Of a stretch of DNA of 24,953 nt, positions 10,990 to 19,603 are shown piece after piece. The notes under the pieces are model-generated. The model searched no databases and had not been told where the DNA came from. It saw only the letters and a list, made by a program, of their open reading frames with translations. The position numbers were made by a program, and so were the translations under genes. Each line of letters begins with the position of its first letter. The stretch's first letter is position 1. Source of the stretch: Chara braunii (taxonomy: Eukaryota; Streptophyta; Charophyceae; Charales; Characeae); assembly GCA_003427395.1 (NCBI GenBank), contig BFEA01000806.1, forward strand, positions 319,240 to 344,192. The letters run 5' to 3'.

Positions 10990-11790
10990 CTCATAAGTGG
11001 CCGGGGTATCCTTGTATTGGTTTAGGGAATTCCTCACAGGGTTGGAGGGTATGAGAGACCCGGTGAAGAGTAAACTAGCGTTGTATCCATTGGGTGCGTG
11101 GTGGGAAACCCGTCTAGGCAACAGAGGGTCTTTACAACGTTTTTGATAGTGAGGTTGAGGAGGTAACCCTAATGTTTATCCCTGTCCGAATTCTGTTTTG
11201 AAAGATTGTCTTTCTAGTTTCTATCTTGTAGATCTTATGTGTGTTACTTTGTTATTTTTGGAATTTGGACGGTTGTAATGACTTGAAGCCTTATGGGTGG
11301 CGGTGCCAACAGCGGAAGTGGGAGTCTCACTAGCGGCGGTGGGAACGTTTCCCGAAGGCGATGAGTTAAACACTTCTTAAAGTCTCGGTATTCTGAAGTG
11401 TTGGGATATGTTTGCAGTAGTCTTGGATGGTTTTCACAGGGTAGGGATGATATGAAAGACCCAGTGAAGAGCAAACCAGAGTTGTATACATTGGGCGCGT
11501 GGTGGGAAACCCGCCTAGGCAACAAAGGCTCTTTACAGCATTTTGGGTTGTAAGGTTGAGAGGGCAACCCCAATGACTATTTCCTCTTCCCAGCTTTTAG
11601 CTATCCAGATTTCTTTTTGTAGTCCGATATATTTTGGAATTTGGATTGGTTGTTTTTAATCGTTTGCCTCCTCGGATGACATATTTCATAGAGATAATGT
11701 TACTATGTTCAGTTTAAAATTGTATGTGTGTAGTTCTTAACTTAGGGTTAATTTTGTATGCCTTTGGAATATTACTTAGGGTGGAGACTG
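10990..11790. repeat. Diverged tandem duplication of about 400 bp
   Basis: Two copies in the same orientation. The block beginning CACAGGGT at 11035 recurs at 11435, exactly 400 bp on, and both contain GTGGTGGGAAACCCG (11098-11112 and near 11499-11513) and a TCTTTACA word. Similarity resumes at TTTTGGAATTTGGA (about 11259 and 11633), so the spacing changes through indels. A 109-codon minus frame (11244-11573) runs through copy 2 only. Function unknown. Confidence 0.75.
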
Positions 11791-12137
11791 TAAAATTCTC
11801 GTGAATTGCCTTGCGCATTATCGAGAGCTGCAGATTATAAGTTGTAGTTCTTTGGCATTAGTGTTTCGATCTTAGAAACATGCCGGCCTTGTACTCTCCT
11901 GCACTGCAAGGATATCATACTATAGGCTGAAGGAATAGACTAAGTGAGTTTTGTTATGATTAGTTCAGCCACCTTTTCCTGTGCTACAAGGCTATTTTGA
12001 GGAGTTCGTCTTCCTACTGAGGCAGTGTGGAGTCTGTGGACCCGGTTTCCAGCAAGTTTCCTTGTCAACACCGGGCAGAATTGTGAGGTCCCCGGCCTCG
12101 ACCACTTTTGTTTTTGAAATATAAAGTGACAACTTCT

Positions 12138-12168
<31 letters not shown>
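11791..12168 (+). other. Segment ending in a 30-base poly-A tract (possible retroposed 3' end)
   Basis: Unique-looking sequence ends TATAAAGTGACAACTTCTC directly followed by 30 A residues (12139-12168). The abrupt tail would fit the 3' end of a retroposed transcript or LINE/SINE. No reverse transcriptase, pol III promoter boxes or matching target duplication were found, so this stays a suggestion. Confidence 0.3.
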
Positions 12169-12170
<2 letters not shown>

Positions 12171-12188
12171 GGATTGAATTTTTAAAAA

Positions 12189-12384
12189 GGGGAAACTAGG
12201 GGGGAGTCACAAAATAAGTTATAATTGCACTATGGGCCAAGATACAGTTTCTAATTGCAGTTCGGGCAATGTATACAAACCAGATTTCTGGCCAGGTAAG
12301 GTGCCCAAAGTGCAATTGCAAACTGTATCAGGCCCTACAGTGCAAGTAGAACTCGTTTTTGTGACTCTACTAAAGTTACACCCT
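12189..12384. mobile_element. Family M inverted-repeat MITE, near-complete foldback
   Basis: The left end GGGGAAACTAGGGGGGAGTC corresponds to the left end of the 21375 copy (GGGGTAACTTCGGCGCAGTC). Each arm is about 70 bases and contains two tandem sub-units: AGTCACAAAATAAGTTATAA then GATACAGTTTCTAATTGCAG on the left, mirrored on the right (12300-12367). The arms pair almost to the centre (about 12271-12299), leaving little loop. The right end meets a poly-C/N stretch, so no target duplication can be read. No coding capacity. Confidence 0.72.
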
Positions 12385-12440
12385 CCCCCCCCCCCCCCNC
12401 CCCCCNCNAAANAAAAAAAAAAAAAAAAAANNAGANCCNC
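12385..12440. other. Poly-C/poly-A stretch with N bases
   Basis: A C run passes into an A run with scattered N at 12399, 12406, 12408, 12412, 12431, 12432, 12436 and 12439. The true length and content are unresolved here, and frames across it should not be trusted. Confidence 0.9.
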
Positions 12441-12633
12441 TCCATATCCCGACAGTGTCCACCCACTCCAGATCCCGACAATCATTGGGCTCCTCTTTTT
12501 TTTTTTTTTTCACTAAATTAAAAATCATGAACTAATACAAAACCCCCTTGGCCCCCGGCTTCTCCTCCCCCTACCCTTTCTCTTTTCATCAGCATAGCTG
12601 TAATTCCATTGGTTGATGGGGAGCAACACCTGC

Positions 12634-12717
12634 TGAAAATTGGGCCCATCTGAAATTGGGTCCATCTGAAAATGGGGTCCATCTGAAAAATGGGTCCATC
12701 TGAAAATTGGGACCATC
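12634..12717. repeat. Tandem repeat, five units of 16-17 bp
   Basis: Units of the form TGAAAATTGGGTCCATC start at 12634, 12651, 12667, 12684 and 12701. They differ at one to three positions and the second unit is one base short. The minus-strand frame across them (12525-12719) is a by-product. Confidence 0.9.
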
Positions 12718-13130
12718 ATAAATTATCACCATCCTCAAGGTCTATACTACAGGTCTTGGGCCTTCACCATGATATAAGCATACATAGGGCCTCCTTCCAC
12801 ACTAGACGCATTTGGACTCTTTCTGAACTGGATGCTTTTGGATGCTGTCAAAATGTTGGCCTCGTGCGAGTGCACCTGATGCACAAACCATCCAAATGCA
12901 TGTGTAGAGTGAATGCACCTTCAAGTAGTCCAAAAACCCTCCAAATGCATGTAGACATGGATTTCGTCAAAACGGACATTTTATATTTCTTGAACCAAAT
13001 TGATTTCTCATTTTTTGACCCAAAGTACAGAAGGGTTTAAAGTTGGGAAAAAACAAAAAAAAAAACCAAAAAAAAAAAAAAAAAAAAAAAACGAAAGACC
13101 CAAAATTCATGAAAATGGGGGTGCTGCGTT
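12718..13130. other. Intergenic interval with long A runs
   Basis: No supported gene. CCAAATGCATGT occurs twice (near 12891 and 12941). A long A-rich run covers about 13040-13091. Confidence 0.5.
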
Positions 13131-13268
13131 CTGAAAACGCCCTACCCTTTCAATAGATCTGGACTCAGCTGAAGACACATACATCCCGCCCGGAAAACAC
13201 GGGACCCCTTGGATGTATGTGTGGACTTCAGCTGAGTCCAGATACATGGAGGGGGTAGGGTGTTTCCC
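13131..13268. mobile_element. Palindromic MITE-like element
   Basis: The arms (about 13133-13185 and 13211-13266) pair over roughly 50 bases. ATCTGGACTCAGCTGAAG on the left has its exact complement on the right, followed by ACACATACATCC and its complement; the outer part GAAAACGCCCTACCC pairs with its complement with few changes. The loop is about 25 bases. No target duplication could be fixed and nothing is encoded. Confidence 0.7.
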
Positions 13269-13434
13269 TCTCTATCCCGGTACGCATGCATTTCAGACTC
13301 CTGATGGGTCCGTGAAACTTCACCAACCCCTCATTTGTCACAGGACTTCATTTGTTGTCCTCTTTTCTCCCCCTTCCTACCAATCACAGGGGAGGGGAGT
13401 TTTTTTTTTTGAAGGGCAGTTTTTTTTTTATGAC

Positions 13435-13933
13435 TATGGGTCTCGCTCCACTACTCTAGACTCTCGAAGATTTTCGAGAGTGAATCTAGAGCTGTCAGAC
13501 TCTAGAAACGATTGAAAAAGAGAACATCGCTCCACTTACGCTAGAAAGGTCGAACTCGAGAAGGCCTCTCGGATGTCCGGCCGCTCTTTGAGAGAGCTAC
13601 ACGACATGGCCAGCACGTTGTTGTCCGCCCAGACTCCAGGTGCACTCCATAAAAATGCTCAACTTTCCAAGGTCCTGGATGCCTCCCTTGAAATTCCCGC
13701 CACTGCAGGCGGGCGGGAGCTCTGGAATCGCCTGCAGAGGGAGGGAGCTCTGGAATCGTCAAGAGTGCCACGGGAGAGGAGGTTCTGACAATGCAAGAAA
13801 AGAGTTTTCGTGAGTGTGTTCCATGAGGTAGTGGAGCGACGATGGATTCTCGCCATTTTCGTGAGATAGAGACTGACAGCTCAAGAACCGGAATTCCAGA
13901 CCTGGCATCTAGAGTAGTGGAGCGAGACCCTAT
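13435..13933. mobile_element. Family T TIR element I, complete, TAT target duplication
   Basis: The body is 13438-13930 (493 bp). The first 23 bases (beginning GGGTCTCGCTCCACTACTC) and the last 23 are perfect inverted repeats. TAT flanks both ends (13435-13437 and 13931-13933). The interior is full of TCTAGA/TCGAGA half-palindromes and encodes nothing recognisable; the short frames at 13541-13856 overlap on both strands. Three-base duplications and GGG termini would suit a non-autonomous PIF/Harbinger-like element; CACTA-type elements also make 3-bp duplications. The class is inference. Confidence 0.85.
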
Positions 13934-15011
13934 GGGGCTTGCTGCACACTACTCTAGACTCGTGAAAAATTTCTTGAGTCGTTCTAGAGCTGTCGGAGTC
14001 ATGAAAAGTCCTAACATCTATGCATGGCCGCACTAGCTCTAGGGCCTCGCTGCACTACTCTCGAGAAGCGCAAGACGAGAGTGAATCTTCGGCTAGATTA
14101 TGGAAAGATACACCACCATGATTTTCGTCTTTTGCGCATGTAGATGCACATTTAGAGAGCAGTGGAGCGAGGCCCTAGCTCTAGGGCCTCGCTGCACTAC
14201 TCTAGACTCTTGAAGTTTTGAGAGTGGGTCTTCGCTGCACTTACTCTCGATCGGGAAACCCTCGAAACCAGATCGAGAGCTGTCAGATGCCATGCTACAA
14301 CGCCACTCTCGAAACATAGAGAGTCTCCTGCCTGCAAAAACCGAATTTGCAAGTGTCCTCGGGAGTTGCCCGCCCACAAGCTCGTTTTTTCGAGAGTGGA
14401 CCTCCTGTTCCGGCAGCCAGACTCTGTCCCGAAGCGCAGTGGTGCAGCTCTTCTGTCGAGTCGGACAACACCCAGGGTTTCGAGAGTTGATCTAGTGTCA
14501 CAGGTTCTAGAGTAAGTGCAGCAAAGGCGGGTATTTCAAGAGTCTCGCCTCTCTGACAATGCTAGTCGAACTCTCCAAATATTTCGAGAGTCTAGAGTAG
14601 TGCAGCGAGGCCCCTAGACTCTAGAAAAGCTAGAGTTGCTCTGTCACTCACACTACAGGACAGCACCAGCCTGGGTTCTCCGTCCCGACTCAAGGTCCAC
14701 TCAAGGAAAACCAAGGAGTTTCAAGTGTCCTCCAGACCTCCCTAGAAAAAGCCGCCTTTGCAGGCTGGTGCTCTAGATGAATCTAGAGTGAGAAGGACCG
14801 ACCCCCTCTGACAGCTCAAGAAATGAAAAATCTGGAGCAAAACAAGAAATGAAAAATCTAGAGTGAACTTATCATGACTACTCTACTACTTTTCTAGAGT
14901 CTTTTTGACAGCTCTAGAATGTTTGTTTCGAGCGCCCGTTTCTTGAGTAAGTGCACCCATGCCGCACTCAAGAAAAAGCTGGAATCTAGAGTAGTGCAGC
15001 GAGGCCCCTAT
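13934..15011. mobile_element. Family T TIR element II, complete, containing a nested copy
   Basis: The body 13934-15008 directly abuts element I: the TAT at 13931-13933 serves as the right duplication of I and the left of II. The right end is followed by TAT (15009-15011). Termini are GGGGCTTGCTGCACACTAC on the left and, in reverse complement, GGGGCCTCGCTGCACTAC on the right. The interior is collinear with the element at 20865-21819 for several hundred bases, for example the block around CTCAAGGAAAACCAAGGAG (14699-14717 and 21184-21215). Element V is nested at 14181-14616. A further TIR-like sequence begins at 14042 and one ends at 14175, but their flanks do not match, so I do not call a separate element there. 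Confidence 0.78.
14181..14616. mobile_element. Family T TIR element V, nested in element II, CTA target duplication
   Basis: The body is 14184-14613 (430 bp). The terminal inverted repeats are perfect over 26 bases (beginning GGGCCTCGCTGCACTACTC). CTA flanks both ends (14181-14183 and 14614-14616). Removing the body and one CTA restores GGCCCTAGCTCTAGACTCTAG, which is what the related element has uninterrupted at 21091-21111. This is therefore an insertion with a visible empty site. Perfect TIRs suggest it is younger than its host. Confidence 0.88.
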
Positions 15012-15060
15012 GGGTCTTGCTCCACTAACTCTCGGATACATTTCAGATTCCTGATGGGGC
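15012..15060. mobile_element. Truncated family T end (element III)
   Basis: Starts GGGTCTTGCTCCACTAACTC immediately after the TAT at 15009-15011 but has no matching right end before the kinase gene. The following CATTTCAGATTCCTGATGGG (about 15039-15058) nearly repeats a segment at about 13287-13306, outside element I. It lies in what would be the kinase 3' untranslated region. Confidence 0.5.
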
Positions 15061-15094
15061 TACTCTAGACTCACAACAAATGGTGGGTTCGGCT

Positions 15095-18000
15095 TCATCC
15101 AGCTCGACTGCGTATCTTTGCCTCGGCCATTATTTTTCTTAGGCGCTCTACCACCTCGCTCATCCCGGGCCTCATCACGTCCTTCTCGTGGGTGCACTCG
15201 TTTGCCAGCTTGAGAGTGTCCATCGCCGCCTTCCTCATCAAGGGTGTGCGCTCCACCTCAGCATGCAGACACGTGTCCAGCACCGCATTCGGCATGTTAT
15301 TCCGATCAACCTCTTCCACCTCACGGTCGGGATCGGGACCATGTTGTAGTAATGGTCTGTCACGTCGAGTACTGCGACTTCTAGCTGGTCGCTCCGTCAA
15401 GAACGGTCGGATCCACTCAATGATGGTCTGCCAGCCAGCGCCGGTGTCGGTCGGCGTGACGACTTTGCGAGCGGAGAGCATCTCCAACACGAGAACGCCG
15501 TAGGCGTACACGTCGTTCTTCTCCGATAGCTCACCGAGCAGCATGTACTCAGGAGACATGTAGCCAAAGGTCCCGCCCACGTGGGAGGTGTTCACGATGT
15601 GTTCGTGTCCTGTCTCAAAGACCTTCTCACCAATGGCGGCCAAGCCGAAGTCGGCGACGACGACGTGGATCTCCTCCCCGACGCCATCGCCAAGAAGCAC
15701 GTTGGCACTCTTGATGTCTCTGTGGATGATGGGGGGACTAGCTCCCTCGTGGAGGTAGGCAATGCCTTTGGCAATCTGATAAGCAATGCACAAGCGTTCG
15801 ACGAGAGTCAAGGGAGGAGGAGGTGGTGGAGTAGGTGGTGGCCTGCCCTTCGACTCCCTCTCTCCGTCCCTCTCCGTCTTCTTGTCTTTGCGGGTGCTTC
15901 GATGTATACGACCGCACAAACTCCCGCCGTTGAAGTACGGATAGACCAGGATCGATCGATTACCCTCCTGGCAGTATCCCGCGAGAGGAATGAGGTTGGC
16001 GTGGTGCACTCTGGTGAGCGTGTTCACCTCCGCAATGAACTGATTCCGCTTCACCGCCGTTAGATCCCCCGTCATCACCTTGATGGCCAGCTCTTTGTTC
16101 TCCAGAGAACAACGGTACACTTCTCCGAATCCCCCCCTCTCAGCTATACGGTATTGGGTGCTGAAGTTGTCTGTGAGCTGTTGCAAGGTCGCGAGCTCGA
16201 ACTCCCGCACATTAGCGGGATCAAGACGACGGTTCTTCGAGCTGACGGACCCGGTGGAGGTAGAACCCGATGATGGTGTCAAAGACGAGGGAGTGGGAAA
16301 GGATGAGGAGAATAAAAACCCTCCTCCTCCTCCTCCTCCTCCTCCTTCTCCTCCTCCTGCTTCTTCTCCTCCTCCTTTGGATCTGGGGACGAGGTGGTCG
16401 TCATTTCTATTGGCTTGGCGCGCAATGCAGTAGCACCAGAAAAGAACTAGGACAGCGGCCACGACACTGACAGCTGTCAAAGGGAGGACGATACGCAGCA
16501 CGAGATGGAGGGGGGAAGAGGAGTCGGCAGACTCGTCGGGACCGGAAGTCGAATCAGCAGGTTCAGATGTGATTGGCGTCGAAAGAGGGGGAAGCGATAT
16601 GAGACCCGGAGGTGATGATGATGACGAGGAGGGAGGAACAAGAGGAGACGGCGCTGGAGAAGAGGCTGGAGGAGGTGTGGGGGGCCTTGGCCGGAACGGG
16701 ACACAGGAGTGCAAGTAGGACTTGTTGACTTGCAGCTCGATCACCTGCCCGTCGCTGGTCCCGACGTAGAGTAGTGTCTCCTCCTCCCTCTCCAGCAGAG
16801 CCAGTCCCCACATACTCTGGCCTGCATAGCTGGCCACCATCTCCACGCTTCCCCCTGCTCTGCACGGCGACCTCACCTTCACCCATCGCAGGTAGCCACG
16901 GAGTCCGTCCCGATCAACATCCGTGATGAAAACATTGCAGCCGTCCGATGTCGTGACCAAAGTCTGCATGAAGACCGTATTGTTCGGATTCAAGCCCTCG
17001 ACGACCTGGACGAAATTGGGAGTGGAGGAGGAGGGGGAGGAGGAGGAGGTTGCATTGCTAAAGGGCAGGGCCAGGAGCTGGCGATGGTTGTTCTCGATGA
17101 TGTACAAGCAGCTGCCGTTCTCTGACGCGACGAAGCTCTGCGGAGAGACCTGAATGGGCACAACACCCCCGACGACAGGTGGGGGTTCGTAGGTCGCGAC
17201 TGTCTCGACGTTCGGTGCGCCGGTCGGGATCCCCGACGGATCCACCGCGATGGCCAGGATGCTTTGCTCGCTCGCGGCGTAGACCGTCGATCTCGACGGA
17301 TCCGTCGCCAGTGTCTGGAAGCTCTCTGCCGACATCGGGGTGGCGATTCGCGCCCCCTCCTGCACCCCCAGGCTGACCAGGTTCGGCGGACTCACCCTCC
17401 TCGGGGACAGGATGAGATGCGTGCCTGATTGGGACACCACCATAGCCTCCGGAATCGTCATGTTACAGGCGAATGCAGTCTGATCGCAGGCCTGCAGCGA
17501 TGTGACACGTGTCCCGTTCTGACTCACTGTCGGCCACCAATAGCTGATGACGTCCCCCATGACCGGTCTCGACGGGACTCCCGCGAGTGTTGGTTGAAGG
17601 TCCGCCTTCCTGTACGACAAGATTTGATTCTTGTAGTCCCGCACATTGGTAGCGTTTCTTAACATAAGCCTCTCGGAGAGAATGTAGTACAGCTGGGATC
17701 CGTTGGGAGAGAGGGCTATGTCCGTGACGAAGAGACGGTAGGATATGGTGCCGTCTCCTTCCTGCATGGGGGGCTGGGAAGCAGCGTCGGAAACAATGGA
17801 CCTGGGCGGGCTTAGGAGATTCCACTGAGCGATGTCGATTGCTGCCTCGGCAGGTAAGGCGGGCGGCGACTGCAGATGCCTTCGGTCGGCCGAAGTACAA
17901 GGAGTCCGACGACCGGTAGGGGAAGTATCCGGTACAGCGACCGGTCGCCCGCAGGAGGACGACGTTGTCGGGACATCGATCGGAGAATGGAGACCATCTA

Positions 18001-18778
18001 CCCCAAGAGCTGAACCTCCCGACCGTGCGGGCGACCGGTACGGGAAGTATCCGGTCCCGCGACCGGTCGCCCGCACGAGGACGTCATTGTCAGTAAGGGA
18101 AATAGCAGGCCTCTCGACCGTTAGCACGCCAAGCCCAAGTCCGGTCGCCCGTCCATCGACCGGTAGCCCGCGGAGTCGTGTCGTCGATCCCTCGACCGGT
18201 AGCAGCTCTCCGAGCCCCGTACTCGATCCGTCAACGACCGGTAGCTCGCCGAGCCTGGTCTGCCATTCCTTGACCGACCGCCCAGCCAGCCTGGTTGCTC
18301 CTGATCTCTCCACCGCTCGCCGGTGGAGCCTGGTCGTTGCTGATCCCTCGACGGACCCTCCGTGCAGACTGGTCGCCAATCCCGCGACCGACTCTCCGGC
18401 GAGCCTGGTTTCTGATACCTCAAGGTCCTCAACCGACCGTCCTCCATCCCTGGTCGCCCATCCCTTTACAAGACGGTCGCCGCCCGATTTGACTGCGTGA
18501 TCACGCCTGCCGCAACTGAAAAACCTCGGGATGAGCAAGAAGTAGAGGGAAAGCAATTGCAGTATAAGTATAAGAGAGACCCTACGAGCGGTTTGTCGTC
18601 TGTGACAGAGGACGAATATGGGCCTCAAATGAGGAAGAGGAGAAAGAGGAGAGAGAGGAGAGAGAGGAGAGAGAGGAGAGAGAGGAGAGAGAGGAGAGAG
18701 GGGAGAGAGAGGAGAGAGAGGAGAGAGAGGAGAGGGAGGAGAACGGTGCCGGCCAGTCGTCTCCATCGGCCCGATCAT
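15095..18778 (-). CDS. Receptor-like serine/threonine protein kinase, single-exon frame
   Basis: Role: a plasma-membrane receptor-like kinase of the plant RLK/Pelle type; ligand unknown. The frame opens at 18799 without ATG; residues here count from the first in-frame ATG (18778), giving 1227. Layout: Pro-Leu-Ser repeats (about 17-47), hydrophobic segment (67-87), eight 12-14-residue repeats (124-225), ectodomain (about 310-690) with six segments resembling beta-propeller blades, Pro/Ser stalk (696-755), membrane helix (757-786), poly-Gly juxtamembrane (802-820), kinase (about 860-1215). Kinase residues: GGFG loop 882-885, with Glu where the first glycine normally is; Lys900; Glu917; HRDIKSAN with Asp1021, Lys1023 and Asn1026; DFG 1043-1045; SPE 1075-1077; Asp1089; Arg1203. 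All catalytic residues are present, so activity is likely. Odd: a charged/proline insert (960-990) and an unusual N-terminus. The true start may differ or lie in an unseen exon. Confidence 0.88.
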   Translation of the reverse strand: MIGPMETTGRHRSPPSPLSPLSPLSPLSPLSPLSPLSPLSPLSPLSPLPHLRPIFVLCHRRQTARRVSLILILQLLSLYFLLIPRFFSCGRRDHAVKSGGDRLVKGWATRDGGRSVEDLEVSETRLAGESVAGLATSLHGGSVEGSATTRLHRRAVERSGATRLAGRSVKEWQTRLGELPVVDGSSTGLGELLPVEGSTTRLRGLPVDGRATGLGLGVLTVERPAISLTDNDVLVRATGRGTGYFPYRSPARSGGSALGVDGLHSPIDVPTTSSSCGRPVAVPDTSPTGRRTPCTSADRRHLQSPPALPAEAAIDIAQWNLLSPPRSIVSDAASQPPMQEGDGTISYRLFVTDIALSPNGSQLYYILSERLMLRNATNVRDYKNQILSYRKADLQPTLAGVPSRPVMGDVISYWWPTVSQNGTRVTSLQACDQTAFACNMTIPEAMVVSQSGTHLILSPRRVSPPNLVSLGVQEGARIATPMSAESFQTLATDPSRSTVYAASEQSILAIAVDPSGIPTGAPNVETVATYEPPPVVGGVVPIQVSPQSFVASENGSCLYIIENNHRQLLALPFSNATSSSSPSSSTPNFVQVVEGLNPNNTVFMQTLVTTSDGCNVFITDVDRDGLRGYLRWVKVRSPCRAGGSVEMVASYAGQSMWGLALLEREEETLLYVGTSDGQVIELQVNKSYLHSCVPFRPRPPTPPPASSPAPSPLVPPSSSSSSPPGLISLPPLSTPITSEPADSTSGPDESADSSSPLHLVLRIVLPLTAVSVVAAVLVLFWCYCIARQANRNDDHLVPRSKGGGEEAGGGEGGGGGGGGGFLFSSSFPTPSSLTPSSGSTSTGSVSSKNRRLDPANVREFELATLQQLTDNFSTQYRIAERGGFGEVYRCSLENKELAIKVMTGDLTAVKRNQFIAEVNTLTRVHHANLIPLAGYCQEGNRSILVYPYFNGGSLCGRIHRSTRKDKKTERDGERESKGRPPPTPPPPPPLTLVERLCIAYQIAKGIAYLHEGASPPIIHRDIKSANVLLGDGVGEEIHVVVADFGLAAIGEKVFETGHEHIVNTSHVGGTFGYMSPEYMLLGELSEKNDVYAYGVLVLEMLSARKVVTPTDTGAGWQTIIEWIRPFLTERPARSRSTRRDRPLLQHGPDPDREVEEVDRNNMPNAVLDTCLHAEVERTPLMRKAAMDTLKLANECTHEKDVMRPGMSEVVERLRKIMAEAKIRSRAG
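16319..16378 (-). repeat. Trinucleotide repeat encoding the poly-Gly juxtamembrane tract
   Basis: CTC/TCC triplets on the plus strand read as GGA/GGN glycine codons in the kinase frame, with a few Glu and Ala. Because the unit is three bases, length change would keep the frame and alter the spacer between membrane helix and kinase. Confidence 0.85.
17911..18085 (-). repeat. Spaced duplication read in two frames within the kinase ORF
   Basis: A segment of about 52 bases starting GACCGGTA at 17911 recurs at 18033 with about four substitutions and no indels. The offset is 122 bases, not a multiple of three, so the single open frame reads the two copies in different frames. One copy gives RATGRGTGYFPYRSP; the other gives unrelated residues. 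Either this part is not translated as drawn, or an indel has shifted it. Confidence 0.8.
18104..18409 (-). repeat. In-frame minisatellite, eight units of 36-42 bp, in the kinase 5' region
   Basis: Encodes successive units such as TRLAGESVAGLA, TSLHGGSVEGSAT, TRLAGRSVKEWQ, TRLGELPVVDGSS and TRLRGLPVDGRA (12-14 residues each; residues 124-225). All length differences are whole codons, which suggests the segment is, or recently was, translated in this frame. Confidence 0.7.
18645..18735 (-). repeat. 9-bp tandem repeat (purine strand plus, pyrimidine strand in the gene)
   Basis: Units of GAGAGAGGA on the plus strand give Pro-Leu-Ser repeats in the kinase frame. On the mRNA strand it is a CT-rich tract directly downstream of a TATA-like box, so it could equally be 5' leader and not coding. 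Confidence 0.85.
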
Positions 18779-18804
18779 TCTCCATAACAGCAAAAACAAA
18801 CTGT

Positions 18805-18814
18805 CTTTATAAAG
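18805..18814 (-). promoter_or_regulatory. TATA-like box for the kinase gene
   Basis: CTTTATAAAG, a perfect 10-base palindrome, 27-36 bases upstream of the first in-frame ATG (18778). With a usual TATA-to-start distance of about 30 bases, transcription would begin close to 18775-18780. That would make the ATG at 18778 nearly leaderless and the next in-frame ATG (18766) a better start. Predicted from sequence only. Confidence 0.4.
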
Positions 18815-19370
18815 CGGTCACATGCTGCAGTACCAATCAGAACTTATCTTATCCGTGGTAGAAAACGACAAAATTAATCTTGTCCTTATCCTTATCCTTA
18901 TCTCTTATCTCTTCCGCACCCAAAAACAGCGCCACTCTATGACTGCAGTTGCGGGGGGGAAGCAATCGCGATATCCAGAAGAGTCGCTGACTTGCTGTTA
19001 TCTATGCAGATCCTGCGCAACGATTCAGGAGAGGATAGGAGTGGATAAGAGGATAAGATAGATGTACAGAAGATTCACACAATTTGTCGTTATCTGGGCA
19101 GATCCATAAAGCACAAATTCGATTACGATTTCATGCTGGCGGCGTGGTTATGTAATCGCTTTTCAGGATGCAAACATGTCTTGTTATTCTGAAAAAAAAA
19201 AAAAAAAAACTTTTTTACCACAAATTGCTCGGACTTCTGCACAACAATTGAGGAGAGGATACGAGGATAATTAAAGGGAAAAAAATAGTCCAAAAGTTAA
19301 AAATTAACGGTGCAGGGCAGACCACATCATGCTCTATAAACAAATTTTCATTTCCCAAAACCAATCATGA
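18815..19370. other. Upstream intergenic DNA with GATAA-type repeats
   Basis: TCCTTATC units (about 18882-18912) and, in the complementary sense, GGATAAG units (about 19030-19065 and 19255-19275). A GAGGAGAGGATA-like word with its surroundings recurs near 19028 and 19251. GATAAG is the core of the plant I-box, but here it may just be simple sequence. An A run lies at 19192-19209. No gene. Confidence 0.5.
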
Positions 19371-19405
19371 TGCTTTGCAGTTCAACTCCAGCTCTTCTTG
19401 CCCAC

Positions 19406-19473
<68 letters not shown>

Positions 19474-19506
19474 CTTTGCAGTTCAACTCCAGCTCTTGTT
19501 GACCAC

Positions 19507-19525
<19 letters not shown>
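19371..19525. repeat. 101-bp-spaced duplication around a (CT)n microsatellite
   Basis: TGCTTTGCAGTTCAACTCCA occurs at 19371 and again at 19472, each followed by AGCTCTT, a few bases and then a CT run. The first CT run is long (about 19405-19471). The second is short and followed by CA repeats. Consistent with tandem duplication and CT expansion in one copy. Confidence 0.85.
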
Positions 19526-19538
<13 letters not shown>

Positions 19539-19603
19539 TTTCATGTCTTTGTTTTTCTATTTTGTAGAACCTCGTTCGTTGTTTTTTATTTTTTATTTTT
19601 TCA

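Noticed and set aside
11244-11573. 109-codon minus frame through the 400-bp duplication
   Set aside because: Absent as an equivalent frame in the other copy, as expected for chance.
14039-14178. Possible further nested family T element (14042-14175)
   Set aside because: GGGCCTCGC and GCGAGGCCC ends are present, but the flanking triplets are CTA and TAG, not a direct duplication. Only the right half aligns with element B, so it looks like a mosaic.
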